The notes under the pieces were generated by a model. It saw nothing but the letters and a program-made list of their open reading frames with translations, had not been told where the DNA came from and did no database searches. Source: Candidatus Sericytochromatia bacterium (GTDB lineage Bacteria > Cyanobacteriota > Sericytochromatia > UBA7694). From it: DNA of 49,877 nucleotides. Of this stretch, positions 1 through 7,718 are shown piece after piece. The DNA lies in the NCBI GenBank assembly GCA_018780035.1, contig JADMKE010000053.1, positions 1 to 49,877 on the forward strand, written 5' to 3'. The translations under genes were made by a program, and so were the position numbers. Positions within the stretch are counted from its first letter, which is position 1. The number at the start of each line of letters is the position of its first letter.

Positions 1-198
1 TACAAACTTGACTGCTGGGCTTGACAGAAGACACAACACATCCTGGCACGGCGGGGTTCCTAAAGCCCTCTCTTTTCATGGCCTTGGCCAAAGCTGTACT
101 CACACTTAGACTCGTAAAGCCGAGCGGATCAGGGTGATGGACGCTGTAATTTGAGCCACACCTCGCTCAATGGGCTTTTGGGGGATTCTACTCTGCCC

Positions 199-248
199 GT
201 TCACTGAGCGGAGCGATGCATCGAGCGTGTCGAGAGGTCGAAGTGAAC
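199..248. repeat. Small dispersed inverted repeat (REP-like)
   Basis: A perfect 7-bp inverted repeat, GTTCACT at 199-205 and AGTGAAC at 242-248, brackets a core rich in TCGAG/CTCGA. Its last base is part of the stop codon of the ClpC-like gene on the minus strand. Read on the minus strand, the core has the order TTCGAC, TCTCGAC, CGCTCAG, as does a second element near 22474. This looks like a small dispersed repeat and may also fold as a 3' hairpin of the ClpC-like transcript. I recognise no gene in positions 1-198. Confidence 0.45.
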
Positions 249-1684
249 TATCCCACTTCCCAGGGGCTGTCGAGGTTCAAGACAATGTCCTGGGCGCTGA
301 GAATCGGGCCTTCGGGGTTGAGTTGCGCTTTTTGTTCTTGTAACAGCACTTCGGTGTCGAGAATTTCCTGTTTGATCTGTTCAAAGGCCCTGCGAACGGC
401 GGGGCTCTGTTCGACCTCGGGGGCAATCAGGGCGCGCTGTTCAACCAATTGGCGCAGGCGGCGCTCACCTTTGCGGCTCTCATGCAGGGATTGGGTTTGG
501 CGCCAGATTTTGCGTGCGGCGGAGAGATCGAGCAGGGTAATCGCCGCTTCGGGCAAATGCTGGCGTTTGGCACTGTCTTGGGCCAGGTGAACCGCCATTT
601 GAATCGCTTCGGGGGCAATGCTCAAACGGTGATGAACCTCCAGACGCGACTTCCAATGGCTCAGCACTTTTTGACAGAAGTCTTTGGGGGGCTCGGGCAC
701 CTCCAAAATTTGGAAGAGGTGTTGGATCGGGGTGCGCATTTCGAGTTCTTTGAGCTGGCCGGGCGTGGTGGTGGCAATACAGGTGGTGTTCGGTTCTTCC
801 AATAGGGTTAGCAGGTGCTGGGTGATCACAAATTCCATTTCTTTTTTATTGGCCAAAAACAGCTGGTGGATATTTTCAATCACCAGGATAATATCCCCCG
901 ATTGGCGCACCTCACCAATCAGCGATTGGGTCAGGTCGTAGAGTTTTTCGTCGGTCGCGGCTTCTGCCAGCATTTTGTCGACCTGCAGGCAGATCACACG
1001 GCAATGGGCAAAGGCATAGTAGATTCGCGAATCGAGGATATGTTGGTTGAGAGCGTGGATCAACGCGGTTTTGCCCACTCCATGTTCGCCCACCAGCAGG
1101 ACATTGTGTTTGCGCGTCATGCCCAAAAACTGAATCAGGCGCTCAACCATGGGCTGCCACTCCACGACCATGGGCAGGCCACCCAGTTCCAATTGCCGGG
1201 TCAGATCTTGGCTGTAGCGATCCAAACTGGCGGTGCGGATCGCCAGATTGCGTTTGTGGTAGCGCAGGCGCATAATATTCCAGCGCAAATGGATCAGATG
1301 CAACCCACCTTTTTCCAGGGCCTGAAGACTTTTGCTCTCGCTGAGCTGGGTCAGCCCCAGCAGAATATGGTCGGGGTCGACCTGGGTTTGCCCCTGCAAG
1401 CTGGCCTCTTCTTCAGCCAATTCAAAGATCGTGCGCACCTCTTCGGAGAAATGAATTTCCATGCCGGGGCTTTTGCGCGAAGACGGCTCCTGCTGAAGCA
1501 GAGAGCGAACGGCATTAAAGTCCACCTCTTTGCTGCTGAGCAATTCACAGGCCAGATTATCCGGATCGCGCAGAATACCGAGCAAGACATGTTCGGGAGT
1601 GACCAGCGGATTGTAAGCTTTGCGCGCCTCTTCCTGAGCGTACATCACGGTCTTCAGGGCCTGTTGGGAAAAGTGTTCAAGCAT
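248..1684 (-). CDS. ClpC-like protein: Clp N-domain plus one degenerate AAA module
   Basis: 478 aa starting at MLEHFSQQALK. This start has GAGGAG seven bases upstream and lies inside the end of queC, overlapping it by 8 nt, so translation is probably coupled. Residues 1-70 and about 75-145 form the two Clp_N repeats typical of ClpC/ClpA. A AAA module follows with an intact Walker A (GEHGVGKT, 199-206). The Walker B acidic pair is VIEN (268-271) instead of the family's DE, and the arginine-finger ERRF region is IQHLF (about 320-324). The second AAA domain and the ClpP-binding loop are absent, so the protein is about 60% of the length of ClpC. It probably binds but does not hydrolyse ATP. I infer an adaptor or regulatory role rather than unfoldase activity. 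Confidence 0.85.
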   Translation of the reverse strand: MLEHFSQQALKTVMYAQEEARKAYNPLVTPEHVLLGILRDPDNLACELLSSKEVDFNAVRSLLQQEPSSRKSPGMEIHFSEEVRTIFELAEEEASLQGQTQVDPDHILLGLTQLSESKSLQALEKGGLHLIHLRWNIMRLRYHKRNLAIRTASLDRYSQDLTRQLELGGLPMVVEWQPMVERLIQFLGMTRKHNVLLVGEHGVGKTALIHALNQHILDSRIYYAFAHCRVICLQVDKMLAEAATDEKLYDLTQSLIGEVRQSGDIILVIENIHQLFLANKKEMEFVITQHLLTLLEEPNTTCIATTTPGQLKELEMRTPIQHLFQILEVPEPPKDFCQKVLSHWKSRLEVHHRLSIAPEAIQMAVHLAQDSAKRQHLPEAAITLLDLSAARKIWRQTQSLHESRKGERRLRQLVEQRALIAPEVEQSPAVRRAFEQIKQEILDTEVLLQEQKAQLNPEGPILSAQDIVLNLDSPWEVG

Positions 1685-2390
1685 GGGGGATCTCCTCAAA
1701 ATGGGCTTCAATCAAAGCTGTCTGACCGTTTGCCACTGCCGCCCGCCAGAGACGGCTGCAGGACTCACAGTGGCCACAGTGTTTGGGGCCCTGGCGGTAA
1801 CAAGACCAGAGCAAAGGCAGTGGCACATTCAGACGCAGCGCTTCTTGAAAAATCTCAATTTTATTCAAGGCCTGCACATAACTTTTGACAAGGGGCTGAA
1901 CCTCGGTCGAAAAGGCCAAACTCTGGGTAATTGCCTGGCTGAATTGGGGGGTATTGTCGGGAAAAGTCGCCGCTTCTTCGGCGTTAAAGCCCGTCAAGAT
2001 CAATGGATCTCCGGCGCTATCGGCAAAGGCCCCGGCAATGTTGATCAGCAGGCCATTGCGGTTGGGCACCCAGACCCTGTGGGCCGAAGCCAAGGTCACA
2101 CTGGCGACACTGTCCAATTCTTCCAAGCCCACATCGGGCAACTCGGCGGCAGAGTGGGCCGACAATGCGGTATGGGTAATATCCCCCAGCCAGGGCAGGT
2201 CGATGATTTGCAGCGGAATTTGGTAATATTCCGCCAAAGCGGTGGCGCGTTTTTTTTCCATCTTGGCTGCTTTTTGACCGTAGTCAAAACACAGGGCCCG
2301 GCGAATGCTCACTCCCGCTTCTTGGGCCAGAGCCAGCCCGACGGTGGAGTCCAGGCCCGCTGAAAGTAAAACCAGGGCAGAGATCGACAT
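1677..2390 (-). CDS. queC: 7-cyano-7-deazaguanine synthase QueC
   Basis: 237 aa, the usual length for QueC. The enzyme makes preQ0 from 7-carboxy-7-deazaguanine, ammonia and ATP in the cytoplasm, for queuosine or for deazaguanine modification of tRNA or DNA. The N-terminus has the PP-loop pyrophosphatase motif SAGLDST (10-16; the family is usually SGGLDST). The C-terminus has the four zinc-binding cysteines C197, C205, C208 and C211 in CYRQGPKHCGHCESC. VPNRNG (109-114) is also a family signature. queD, queE and queF are not in this window. The 3' end overlaps the ClpC-like gene. The start has a weak AGG eleven bases upstream. Confidence 0.95.
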   Translation of the reverse strand: MSISALVLLSAGLDSTVGLALAQEAGVSIRRALCFDYGQKAAKMEKKRATALAEYYQIPLQIIDLPWLGDITHTALSAHSAAELPDVGLEELDSVASVTLASAHRVWVPNRNGLLINIAGAFADSAGDPLILTGFNAEEAATFPDNTPQFSQAITQSLAFSTEVQPLVKSYVQALNKIEIFQEALRLNVPLPLLWSCYRQGPKHCGHCESCSRLWRAAVANGQTALIEAHFEEIPHA

Positions 2391-2426
2391 AAACGCTTAC
2401 CTAATATCTATCAAGATCTAACGTGT

Positions 2427-2460
2427 TCAAAAAACAAAAGAAAGGCCGAAGCCTTTCTCT
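2427..2460 (-). terminator. Rho-independent terminator after mglA
   Basis: On the minus strand a perfect 8-bp stem (agaaaggc/gcctttct, 2439-2458) closes a TTCG tetraloop and is followed by TTTGTTTTTT. It lies 20 nt past the mglA stop codon and separates that operon from queC. Confidence 0.9.
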
Positions 2461-2477
2461 TGAAAATAAGTTGAGAA

Positions 2478-3056
2478 TTAACTCAGGCCATTCAAAACGG
2501 CTTTGGAAATGGCCTTGAGAGTGGCAAAAACCCCTTGCCCACTGAAAGCGACGGCCTCAAAATAGGGGACGCCTTCGGGGTTCATCGATTTTTCCAACTC
2601 TTCGATCGTCATGGCATCGGGCAAATCGCGTTTGTTGTACTGAATCACCCAGGGGATTTTGCCCAGCACCATACCATAAGAAGCCAGGTTCTCAATCATG
2701 TTCTGTTTGCTGTCGACATTCTCCTGGATCTTGGAACGCGAAGAGTCAGCCACAAAGACCAGACCATCTGCGCCATTCAAGACCAAGCGGCGACTGGCAT
2801 TGTATTCAACCTGACCAGGAACCGTGTACAGGCTGAATTTCGTTTTGAAGCCTTGCACAGACCCCAAATCCAAGGGCAAAAAGTCGAAAAACAAAGTGCG
2901 TTCGTTGGCGGTATTCAACGAAACCATCTCGCCACGAATAGTCGGGCTGAGCTGTTTGTGCAGGTATTCTAAGTTGGTGGTTTTACCCCCCATGCCTGTG
3001 CCATAAAAAACAAGCTTACAGTGAATTTCACGGCTTGCGTAGTTAATTAGCGCCAT
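2478..3056 (-). CDS. mglA: MglA-type small Ras-like GTPase
   Basis: 192 aa. MglA is the bacterial Ras-like switch that marks the leading pole and drives motility or polarity protein placement in Myxococcus and relatives. Visible motifs are the P-loop GTGMGGKTT (19-27), the MglA signature TVPGQV before switch II, and the guanine-specificity motif NKRD (QYNKRDLP). Length and residues match the family closely. The start codon lies inside the last codons of mglB (10-nt overlap, other frame), with a G-rich stretch just upstream. MglB-type roadblock proteins are the GTPase-activating partners of MglA, so the pair probably forms one switch. A strong terminator follows. Confidence 0.93.
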   Translation of the reverse strand: MALINYASREIHCKLVFYGTGMGGKTTNLEYLHKQLSPTIRGEMVSLNTANERTLFFDFLPLDLGSVQGFKTKFSLYTVPGQVEYNASRRLVLNGADGLVFVADSSRSKIQENVDSKQNMIENLASYGMVLGKIPWVIQYNKRDLPDAMTIEELEKSMNPEGVPYFEAVAFSGQGVFATLKAISKAVLNGLS

Positions 3057-3490
3057 GGTCCCCCCTGTCCAACCTGGGATTGAGCCATATTCTTGATCTC
3101 TTCACTGATACGTTTGGTCATCTGTTGGGTTTTCAGTTTGATCATCCCCAATGTGGTGCGTTCATCAAAGATCACGGTAATGAGATCCTGTGAATCGAGC
3201 AAAGAGATGAAGATATTTAAACGATTGCCCTGTTGAAACATGGTCTTGAACTCTGGCTCTCCCAGCAGGCGGGCAATTTCACGGGTAGATGAAAATGCAC
3301 CGACAACCAGAGCAGAAAGAGCCATAACGTGAGGCGACTCTTCTCCCACCATGGCGAGATGTTGTCCGCTCTTTTCTACCAGGAGAATCGAGCGAGCGTT
3401 GGCTTCAGAGTACAACTCGTTGAGCAACGCGGTAATCTTGGTAATCCCCTCTGGGGTGATTACCATGCTACTGAGTTGAGGGTTTAGCAT
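3047..3490 (-). CDS. mglB: Roadblock/LC7 protein, MglB-like GTPase-activating partner
   Basis: 147 aa with a single roadblock/LC7 fold. The pattern is two helices around a central beta-sheet, with ARSILLVEKSGQ forming the first strands and NIFISLLDSQDLITVIF the later ones. MglB homodimers stimulate GTP hydrolysis by MglA. The immediate overlap with mglA supports that assignment. The C-terminal tail (SEEIKNMAQSQVGQGG) is short. The gene lies 16 nt after the DUF4388 gene, in the same operon. The ribosome-binding site is weak. The fold is clear; calling it a true GAP is inference from the neighbour. Confidence 0.88.
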   Translation of the reverse strand: MLNPQLSSMVITPEGITKITALLNELYSEANARSILLVEKSGQHLAMVGEESPHVMALSALVVGAFSSTREIARLLGEPEFKTMFQQGNRLNIFISLLDSQDLITVIFDERTTLGMIKLKTQQMTKRISEEIKNMAQSQVGQGGPWR

Positions 3491-3506
3491 AATGATCTTT
3501 TCAACC

Positions 3507-4403
3507 TTAAACTTCTAGTTTGAGTTCGTCCACCCAATGTTGAATCGGTGCCGAAAAACGTTTTTCAACTTTTTCCATTACCTGCTGGACAAAGGTCACT
3601 CCATAAATGGGCGCAATCAAGCCAATCAGCTGCTGTAAATAGCCGCTGAAAACCGTCTTTTGCTCGTCGAGGGTGATTGTCCGGATTTTATCACCCACAA
3701 TTCTACCATTTTGCAGTTCGATATTCCAGTTATTTTCTTCAACAATTTTCTGCAGGCGGGTTGTGATCTCTTCTTTGAGCTTGATACCACTGATGGATTC
3801 AAACTCAGAAAAGAGGGTATTGGCGGTTTCCAGGAAGAACTGCTGCAGTTCCACCCGCTCCTCGCCGATGAGTTGGATCTGGCCTTTTTTCTCGAGAGAG
3901 ACCAGCAATTCCAGCAATTCTGCAAGTTCAATAGCGCTGTGATCAGCCAATTGATGGAGCTTGAGATGGGGATGAACCGCCACCAGAGAGAGCAAAGACT
4001 GCTCCGCTTGGCTGAGGTCTGTGGCCGGGGCCGATGTCACCGATTGAACTTCGGTATTGACTGAAAACCGGGGATACAAACGCCCGAGTTTGCGCCAACT
4101 CTCCAAATAGGCAATGCCATTTTGGATCAAGGTATCTAAATCACTGCTGATGGTTTGAACTGGCATTTGGCTTTCTTCGACAAATTCAAATTCAGCAAGG
4201 GGATCGTAGGTCATGAGATCAAAAACTGCTTTTTCACCCTGCAAACCATTGCTTTCAGCGTGATGCAATTGACCCTGGTTGATAAATATTTTGCTCTCAA
4301 CCCCTTTAAAACTCACAGACAAATAGCCTGTTTTTTGGCCGTGCAAAATAATCCTCAGCACGTCAGGCAGGCTAAAATCCGCTAAACGACCGCTAAATTT
4401 CAT
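3507..4403 (-). CDS. DUF4388 (PatA-like N-terminal) domain protein
   Basis: 298 aa. Residues 1-100 match the DUF4388 pattern, starting MKFSGRLADFSLPDVLRI and including a GYLSV strand and the FINQGQLHHAE strand. This domain recurs in gliding and two-component regulators and next to MglA/roadblock genes. The rest is mostly helical: about 130-185 looks like a winged-helix or helical-bundle segment (QLADHSAIELAELLELLVSLEKKG), and 190-298 is a second helical region. No enzymatic motif is visible. The ATG overlaps the stop codon of the methylase gene as ATGA, so the two are translationally coupled. It is likely a scaffold or sensor feeding the MglAB switch; that role is inferred from context. Confidence 0.8.
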   Translation of the reverse strand: MKFSGRLADFSLPDVLRIILHGQKTGYLSVSFKGVESKIFINQGQLHHAESNGLQGEKAVFDLMTYDPLAEFEFVEESQMPVQTISSDLDTLIQNGIAYLESWRKLGRLYPRFSVNTEVQSVTSAPATDLSQAEQSLLSLVAVHPHLKLHQLADHSAIELAELLELLVSLEKKGQIQLIGEERVELQQFFLETANTLFSEFESISGIKLKEEITTRLQKIVEENNWNIELQNGRIVGDKIRTITLDEQKTVFSGYLQQLIGLIAPIYGVTFVQQVMEKVEKRFSAPIQHWVDELKLEV

Positions 4404-5386
4404 TCCACCACCGCAACCAAAACGGTTTCAACATCCGAATAGGTGTCGCCCGCTGCAGGATAAGGCAGTTCAAATAAAGCCTTCTTCCAAATGGTGCGTT
4501 TCTGCGAAACCAGCTCTTCGAGCTGTTCCATCGAGATGCCCATGGCATCGTTGTGGCCCACAACCCAGAGACGAATGTGCTGGCATTTGTCGAGGAAAGC
4601 TGAAAGCGCGCGCAAATAGGTATCGGGATCGTGAAACGGCTGTCCGAGCTTGGGATAGGTATCCGCATCGATCACCCCTTCAAGATTGATCTGGGGGGTA
4701 CGGCGGGTCCAGCACTCAGCCAACTCAGTTTTGCGGTTGGTATTGCGCAAACCCGACATGCCGGGAGGATAAATCCAGATCAGAGAATCGGAAGGCAAAT
4801 CGGGCACCAATTGGTAGGCATCCATGCAATAGGACATATTCGGCATTTGATTGTCGCAGACAAAGTGATTGACCTGCTGCACGTAGTGTTTGAGCACTTC
4901 CTGGGCAGGCAGGGGCTTGGGCTGCAAATAAGACTGATTATAATTCAACCAATAGTTGAGGGTATGATAAACCGCAGTATAAGCCAATCCCTTGAGATTG
5001 AGATTCTCCTGGAATTCGGGATAGGTGTTGATATTCTGCCACCAAGCCCCGAGCCAGGCCACTTCTTCTTTGGTCACATAGTGATCGGCCCAGGTCTGAA
5101 ACAGGGCCTGTGCACCCGCATCGGTGGGAGCAATCAGGGCCTGGTAATGCTCTGGGGTGAGGAAATCAGAGCTGTTTTCAATCAGGGCGCGGTTGCGCCA
5201 ATAATGGCTTTGTAAAATGTCACAGGCAAACACCTGGTAGCCCCGGCGTTTAAAAAACAGAGAGGCGCGGCCAGAGCCCGCAAATGGATCACAGAAAAGG
5301 GTAAATTCAATCTGGGCGTCGGTCAATTCCTGCCAAAGCCAGCCACCGAGGGCTCGTTTGGAGCTATCAAGCGCATTCATCAACAT
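4400..5386 (-). CDS. D12-class DNA adenine-methylase-like protein with altered catalytic motif
   Basis: 328 aa. The SAM-binding motif I, DPFAGSG (33-39), is followed by RGYQVFACDIL, as in D12-type N6-adenine methylases. Motif IV, normally [DNS]PPY, is read here as IYPPG (Y206-P-P-G209). The aromatic residue after PP is lost and the base-contacting Asp/Asn is replaced. A late VVGHNDAMG strand resembles motif V-VI. This could be an active methylase of unusual specificity or a catalytically inactive relative. It is the first gene of the operon with DUF4388, mglB and mglA, and has an AGGGAGG ribosome-binding site ten bases before the ATG. There is no restriction partner nearby. Confidence 0.65.
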   Translation of the reverse strand: MLMNALDSSKRALGGWLWQELTDAQIEFTLFCDPFAGSGRASLFFKRRGYQVFACDILQSHYWRNRALIENSSDFLTPEHYQALIAPTDAGAQALFQTWADHYVTKEEVAWLGAWWQNINTYPEFQENLNLKGLAYTAVYHTLNYWLNYNQSYLQPKPLPAQEVLKHYVQQVNHFVCDNQMPNMSYCMDAYQLVPDLPSDSLIWIYPPGMSGLRNTNRKTELAECWTRRTPQINLEGVIDADTYPKLGQPFHDPDTYLRALSAFLDKCQHIRLWVVGHNDAMGISMEQLEELVSQKRTIWKKALFELPYPAAGDTYSDVETVLVAVVE

Positions 5387-5417
5387 TGCAGCGGATCCCT
5401 CCCTATCTCAAATAAAT

Positions 5418-5426
5418 AAGATACCA
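5418..5426 (-). promoter_or_regulatory. Extended -10 promoter, methylase-mglAB operon
   Basis: TGGTATCTT on the minus strand, 31 nt before the methylase ATG, in the short gap after the polyprenyl synthase gene. No convincing -35 box. The flanking ATATGGTATC also occurs at the amidase promoter (25681-25690). Confidence 0.4.
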
Positions 5427-5431
5427 TATTT

Positions 5432-6424
5432 CTATTGTTTTCGCTGAGCAGAAAAGACTGCCAATTCTTCTAGGGACTGCCGGGCGCCCCCACTGGGCAG
5501 AATCGCCAGGGCCGCGATCGCCTCTTCTATGTACTGCTGTGCCAAGGCATGGCAATCGTCGAGCGCATTGCTCTCCAAGACAATTTCAAAGGCCCTGTCC
5601 AAATCGTTTTCCTGCTCAAAACGCCGATCGATCAGGGTTTGTAGATGGCCCGCGTCTTTGGAGTTTTGCAAAGCAAACCAAGTGGGCAGGGTTATTTGGC
5701 CCTGGGCCAGATCGTTGTGGGCCGATTTGCCCATTTCATTTTCACTGACTGAAAAATCAAGGATATCGTCCATGATCTGAAAAGCCAACCCCACTTGATT
5801 GCCATAGCGGTGAAGAGCCTGTTCTATTTCAGGCTCAACGCCATTGACAATCCCTGCTCCCTGACAACCGACGGCCATCAGGAGCGCTGTCTTGCATTTG
5901 ATTTGATCGAGGTACTCATCTAAGGTGATTGTACTTTTATACCGGCGCTGAAACTGTGATAATTCTCCGTTGCACATATCCATGACCATTTGCGAGAAAA
6001 TTGTATTGAGACGCACACTGGAGATCACAGAGACGTAATAACAAGAACGGGCCAGCAAAAAGTCACCTGCCAACACAGAGGTGCGGTTGCCCCATTGCTG
6101 ATTGACCGTGGGCAGGCCCCGACGCAGGTCAGAGGCGTCGATAATATCATCGTGGATCAAGGTGGCCGTATGCAAAATTTCAAGGGCCATGGCCAAGAGA
6201 AAATGGGGACGTTCCAGTGGAGTGCCTTCGGGCAAAGTGGCTTTGGCAGAGAGCAGAGCCATCACTGGGCGCAGACGTTTGCCTCCCGCTTTCATCAGAT
6301 GGGTAGCGGCTGAGATCAAGGTGGTGTCATAGTCCTGGAGTTCGCCCATCATGGTTTCTTCGAGGGCTTTTAAATCACTTTCCAGGATTTTAAAAAAACT
6401 GTGTTGCTGTATGGCTGATTTCAT
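5432..6424 (-). CDS. Long-chain trans-polyprenyl diphosphate synthase
   Basis: 330 aa from MKSAIQQHSF. The open frame extends further upstream, but that part would lie antisense to the neighbouring lipoprotein gene. GGKRLRP (48-53) binds IPP. The first aspartate-rich motif is DDIID (92-96) and the second is DDILD (219-223), both intact. The small residues two and three positions before the first motif (LIHDD) and the sequence ALEILHTATLIHDD resemble octaprenyl/solanesyl synthases (IspB, SdsA). These make quinone side chains from FPP or GGPP and IPP. Chain length cannot be fixed by eye. The promoter lies almost directly in front of the gene (6435-6443), so the leader must be very short. Confidence 0.9.
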   Translation of the reverse strand: MKSAIQQHSFFKILESDLKALEETMMGELQDYDTTLISAATHLMKAGGKRLRPVMALLSAKATLPEGTPLERPHFLLAMALEILHTATLIHDDIIDASDLRRGLPTVNQQWGNRTSVLAGDFLLARSCYYVSVISSVRLNTIFSQMVMDMCNGELSQFQRRYKSTITLDEYLDQIKCKTALLMAVGCQGAGIVNGVEPEIEQALHRYGNQVGLAFQIMDDILDFSVSENEMGKSAHNDLAQGQITLPTWFALQNSKDAGHLQTLIDRRFEQENDLDRAFEIVLESNALDDCHALAQQYIEEAIAALAILPSGGARQSLEELAVFSAQRKQ

Positions 6425-6434
6425 AACAGTGGGT

Positions 6435-6443
6435 ATTGTATCA
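6435..6443 (-). promoter_or_regulatory. Extended -10 promoter, polyprenyl synthase
   Basis: TGATACAAT on the minus strand ends 10 nt before the ATG at 6424, which predicts a leader of only a few bases. No clear -35 box. Confidence 0.4.
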
Positions 6444-6476
6444 TGAGAACATCTCTTGATTGCATGGGTTCTGACT

Positions 6477-7115
6477 ATGGCAATGCCGATTAAATATTCG
6501 CCTTTCTCACTTTTGCTCTCGCTTTTACTTTTGGCGCTGGTGCTTTCTTCGGGCTGCACCAAAAACCCAGAGGCCCCAGTTGTCACAAGTCCTTCCGCTT
6601 TACCAGACTTTGAAGACATCGCCCCCGATGGCAGCACCACCTTGTCGAATCTGCCCGGTGGTCAAAACAACGCGATTCCGAGCAATCCCCTGGTTCCGAT
6701 TTCCAATGGCAATTTTGTCGCCACCCTGACCTCGTTTGGCGTGCGCATGACCAACCAAGAATTGCAGACCCTAAAAAAACGCGTGGCCGTCAAACCCAGT
6801 GGCAAATGGTCGCGCACCGTCAGCCAGAATGCCGACCAGGCCCTGCAGGCCAATTTTAAACGCTTTGGGGCCCTGTTTAACCCAGTCATTGAAGATGCCG
6901 AAGCCTATAAAAAACAGGCCCTGGCCTTTGCCGAGCGTACAGACGTGCCCTTTTATCTCGATGTGCAGTTCTACCTCGACAAAAACCAATTTCTCGTCAA
7001 TAAATGGGACAAAGACACCCAGGAATTTATCAGCATCCAGCCCGATGGCACGGTGATCAATTATTTGATCAGCTCGGCGATCAAGTCGCCGAGGTATGTG
7101 GAGATCGATCTTTAG
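6477..7115 (+). CDS. Hypothetical lipoprotein
   Basis: 212 aa from MAMPIKYSP; an in-frame TTG at 6456 is a possible alternative start. The N-terminus is a lipoprotein signal with a leucine-rich core and the lipobox LSSGC. A Pro/Ser-rich linker follows to about residue 75, then a mixed alpha/beta domain ending FYLDVQFYLDKNQFLVNKW and a short strand before the C-terminus. I do not recognise the family. The 3' end overlaps a small membrane-protein gene on the other strand. It is probably anchored to the inner or outer membrane and faces the periplasm. Confidence 0.7.
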   Translation: MAMPIKYSPFSLLLSLLLLALVLSSGCTKNPEAPVVTSPSALPDFEDIAPDGSTTLSNLPGGQNNAIPSNPLVPISNGNFVATLTSFGVRMTNQELQTLKKRVAVKPSGKWSRTVSQNADQALQANFKRFGALFNPVIEDAEAYKKQALAFAERTDVPFYLDVQFYLDKNQFLVNKWDKDTQEFISIQPDGTVINYLISSAIKSPRYVEIDL

Positions 7116-7413
7116 CAAAGCGTTTGCTCAAGAGTTGGCGCGTCAAACGTCTGAGCAGGCGGATCACCAGAAAAGCCAAAACCGCCAACAGGGCAATTCT
7201 TTGGGGCCAGGTGGCGGGGGCAATCAAAATCAAATAGAGTGGCAGGCCCAGCACAAACAAGCTCGGCAGACTAAAGACGATGCCCATGGGCAGAAAAAAC
7301 CAGATCCCAAATTGGCCACAATAGCGCCAATGCACCAGCAGGCAGAGATAAAAATCCAGCAGGGCCGAAACAAAGAGCGTGATCAGGAGGGGTGTCAGGT
7401 GGGAGCTAAACAT
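7081..7413 (-). CDS. Small integral membrane protein
   Basis: 110 aa with three predicted membrane segments: LLITLFVSALLDFYLCLLV, WFFLPMGIVFSLPSLFVLG and LYLILIAPATWPQRIALLAVLAF. A basic C-terminal tail follows (RLLRRLTRQLLSKRF). The opposite frame is a Gln/Lys-rich mirror with no features, so the minus strand is preferred. No clear ribosome-binding site and no recognised family. It runs convergently into the lipoprotein gene, overlapping by 35 nt. Confidence 0.5.
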   Translation of the reverse strand: MFSSHLTPLLITLFVSALLDFYLCLLVHWRYCGQFGIWFFLPMGIVFSLPSLFVLGLPLYLILIAPATWPQRIALLAVLAFLVIRLLRRLTRQLLSKRFAKDRSPHTSAT

Positions 7414-7520
7414 GGCAGATGTGTTTGCGCGCGGGCATAAACTCGGGGGTTAAGATTTGAGATTGGTTGATGAATGGGCCATTGCTCAGAATTTAAAAAC
7501 CTGGGCAAAAAAGAGAAAAG

Positions 7521-7594
7521 TCGGAGCGACTGGATTCGAACCAGCGACCTGATGGTCCCGAACCATCCGCGCTACCAAACTGCGCTACGCCCCG
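7521..7594 (-). tRNA. tRNA-Pro (anticodon CGG)
   Basis: Full cloverleaf on the minus strand. The acceptor stem CGGGGCG pairs with CGCTCCG (one G-U), the anticodon stem is GATGG/CCATC around loop TTCGGGA (anticodon CGG), and the T loop is GGTTCGAATCC. The discriminator is A and CCA is not encoded. A T-rich run follows. Confidence 0.95.
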
Positions 7595-7604
7595 AACACC
7601 CGTT

Positions 7605-7613
7605 ATTATAACA
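7605..7613 (-). promoter_or_regulatory. Extended -10 promoter, tRNA-Pro
   Basis: TGTTATAAT on the minus strand, 10 nt before the mature 5' end of the tRNA. It is a perfect -10 hexamer with TG extension. Confidence 0.6.
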
Positions 7614-7718
7614 TGGCTTGAAAAATGCGGGAGATGATAGATCGCTGTATTTTGATTTGCGTTACAATACGATTAAAATTCGAGTTCTAGCACAATTTCT
7701 TGCACAATGAGGTTTGCC

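Noticed and set aside
3..137. Open frame running in from the left edge on the plus strand
   Set aside because: About 44 codons with no start, no motif and no recognisable family; cannot be separated from chance.
815..1888. Plus-strand frame of 357 codons opposite the ClpC-like gene and queC
   Set aside because: It runs through two genes with clear family motifs and has none of its own.
7096..7440. Plus-strand frame opposite the small membrane protein
   Set aside because: Gln/Lys-rich mirror of hydrophobic segments, a typical antisense artefact.
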